Assembly: GCA_964478335.1 (NCBI GenBank)
Contig: CAYZIC010000033.1
Coordinates: forward strand, 1-23,056
DNA from: CAYZIC01 sp964478335
GTDB taxonomy: Bacteria > Verrucomicrobiota > Kiritimatiellia > RFP12 > DVOR01
Direction of reading: 5' to 3'
Length of the DNA: 23,056 nucleotides
Part shown: piece after piece, positions 22,834 to 23,056 of the stretch
Numbering within the stretch: the first letter of the stretch is position 1
Layout of the letters: each line of letters opens with the position of its first letter
Position numbers and translations under genes: made by a program
The notes under the pieces: generated by a model
Databases searched by the model: none
Seen by the model: only the letters and a program-made list of their open reading frames with translations
What the model was told of the DNA's origin: nothing

Positions 22834-22862
22834 TTGACAGATTGGGAGTGATTTGCTATATT
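22834..22862 (+). promoter_or_regulatory. Strong predicted promoter for the two tRNA genes
   Basis: TTGACA (22834-22839), a 17-bp spacer and TATATT (22857-22862). The first tRNA starts at 22884. Confidence 0.85.
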
Positions 22863-22883
22863 GCTACTCGTTTTCAACTACTT

Positions 22884-22959
22884 GGCGGGTTAGCTCAGTT
22901 GGTAGAGCATCGGAATCATAATCCGAGTGTCGTGGGATCGTGCCCCTCACCCGCTACCA
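22884..22959 (+). tRNA. tRNA-Met (anticodon CAU), elongator type, with an atypical T-arm
   Basis: The 76-nt sequence folds as a cloverleaf. The acceptor is GGCGGGT/ACCCGCT (G1-U72 wobble). The D-arm is GCTC/GAGC. The anticodon arm is TCGGA-ATCATAA-TCCGA with CAT at the anticodon. The variable loop is GTGTC, the T-arm GTGGG-ATCGTGC-CCCTC, then A and an encoded CCA. The anticodon stem lacks the three G-C pairs of initiators, and the body resembles elongator tRNA-Met rather than the tRNA-Ile that reads AUA. The T-loop is ATCGTGC instead of TTCGANN, so positions 54 and 58 are A and U instead of U and A, and the T-stem has a U50-U64 mismatch. Confidence 0.85.
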
Positions 22960-22981
22960 TTTTTTGAAAGCACTTGATCAC

Positions 22982-23056
22982 TCCCGAATGGCGCAGCGGT
23001 AGCGCAGTTGACTGTTAATCAATTGGTCGCTGGTTCGAATCCAGCTTCGGGAGCCA
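22982..23056 (+). tRNA. tRNA-Asn (anticodon GUU)
   Basis: The 75-nt cloverleaf has acceptor TCCCGAA/TTCGGGA, D-arm GCGC/GCGC, anticodon arm GTTGA-CTGTTAA-TCAAT with GTT at 34-36, a canonical T-arm GCTGG-TTCGAAT-CCAGC, and discriminator G with an encoded CCA that ends exactly at the window edge. It lies 22 nt after tRNA-Met and is probably on the same transcript. Confidence 0.95.

Larger units (their letters stand above)
22557..22883. other. Divergent gene-free region between guaA and the tRNA genes
   Basis: This 327-bp stretch contains the guaA SD and promoter on the - strand and the tRNA promoter on the + strand. Between them (about 22640-22830) I see only AT-rich and G-rich simple sequence, including a lone TATAAT at 22699-22704 without a -35, and no gene. 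Confidence 0.7.

Noticed and set aside
22884..22959. Initiator tRNA-fMet or tRNA-Ile (lysidine) for the CAU tRNA
   Set aside because: No run of three G-C pairs in the anticodon stem and an acceptor end that can pair at 1-72 argue against the initiator; the overall body resembles elongator Met more than tRNA-Ile2. This remains a judgement by eye.

Overview
This window is a compact bacterial chromosome segment. Genes read on the + strand from the left edge to about 18.2 kb, then mainly on the - strand from 18.7 to 22.6 kb, and two tRNA genes read on the + strand at the right edge. Promoters are sigma70-like with 17-bp spacing, most starts have Shine-Dalgarno (SD) sequences, and several terminators are intrinsic. 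The host is not identified by any marker here. A housekeeping sigma factor with a Lys/Ala/Pro tail and a membrane-anchored RRM protein would fit a Gram-negative lineage such as the PVC group, but that is a weak inference.

Layout. (1) 1-527: the 3' end of an unrecognised beta-rich protein gene, followed by a strong terminator. (2) 528-1513: a gene-free stretch with a 21-bp tandem array, a row of small hairpins and repeat modules, ending in an insulating hairpin and the rpoD promoter. (3) 1514-7038: rpoD, a membrane-anchored RRM protein and glycogen phosphorylase, then a terminator and a second repeat-rich gap. (4) 7523-12119: an arginine cluster, argJ-argB-argD-argG, tightly packed and closed by a double hairpin. 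(5) 12316-18237: a type II restriction-modification (R-M) pair (C5 cytosine methyltransferase and PD-(D/E)XK nuclease) running directly into smc. (6) 18238-18687: a gene-free convergent gap with more of the repeat family. (7) 21078-18688 (- strand): queF-queC-rpe from one strong promoter. (8) 22556-21285 (- strand): guaA with its own terminator. (9) 22834-23056: a strong promoter, tRNA-Met(CAU) and tRNA-Asn(GUU).

How the genes work together. ArgJ recycles the acetyl group between N-acetylornithine and glutamate, ArgB and ArgD act on the acetylated intermediates, and ArgG uses citrulline; argC, argF and argH must lie elsewhere. QueC makes preQ0 and QueF reduces it to preQ1 for queuosine in tRNA. 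RpoD, SMC, GuaA and Rpe are core housekeeping functions.

Most notable observations. GuaA has lost about 100 residues of its glutaminase domain, including the catalytic Cys and the His/Glu pair, yet keeps an intact synthetase part. QueF carries a roughly 190-residue disordered basic extension, with an internal start that could also give a normal-size enzyme. smc has no SD of its own and begins 5 nt after the restriction endonuclease gene. The tRNA-Met has swapped bases at T-loop positions 54 and 58. A mosaic family of intergenic repeats recurs in at least three gaps.
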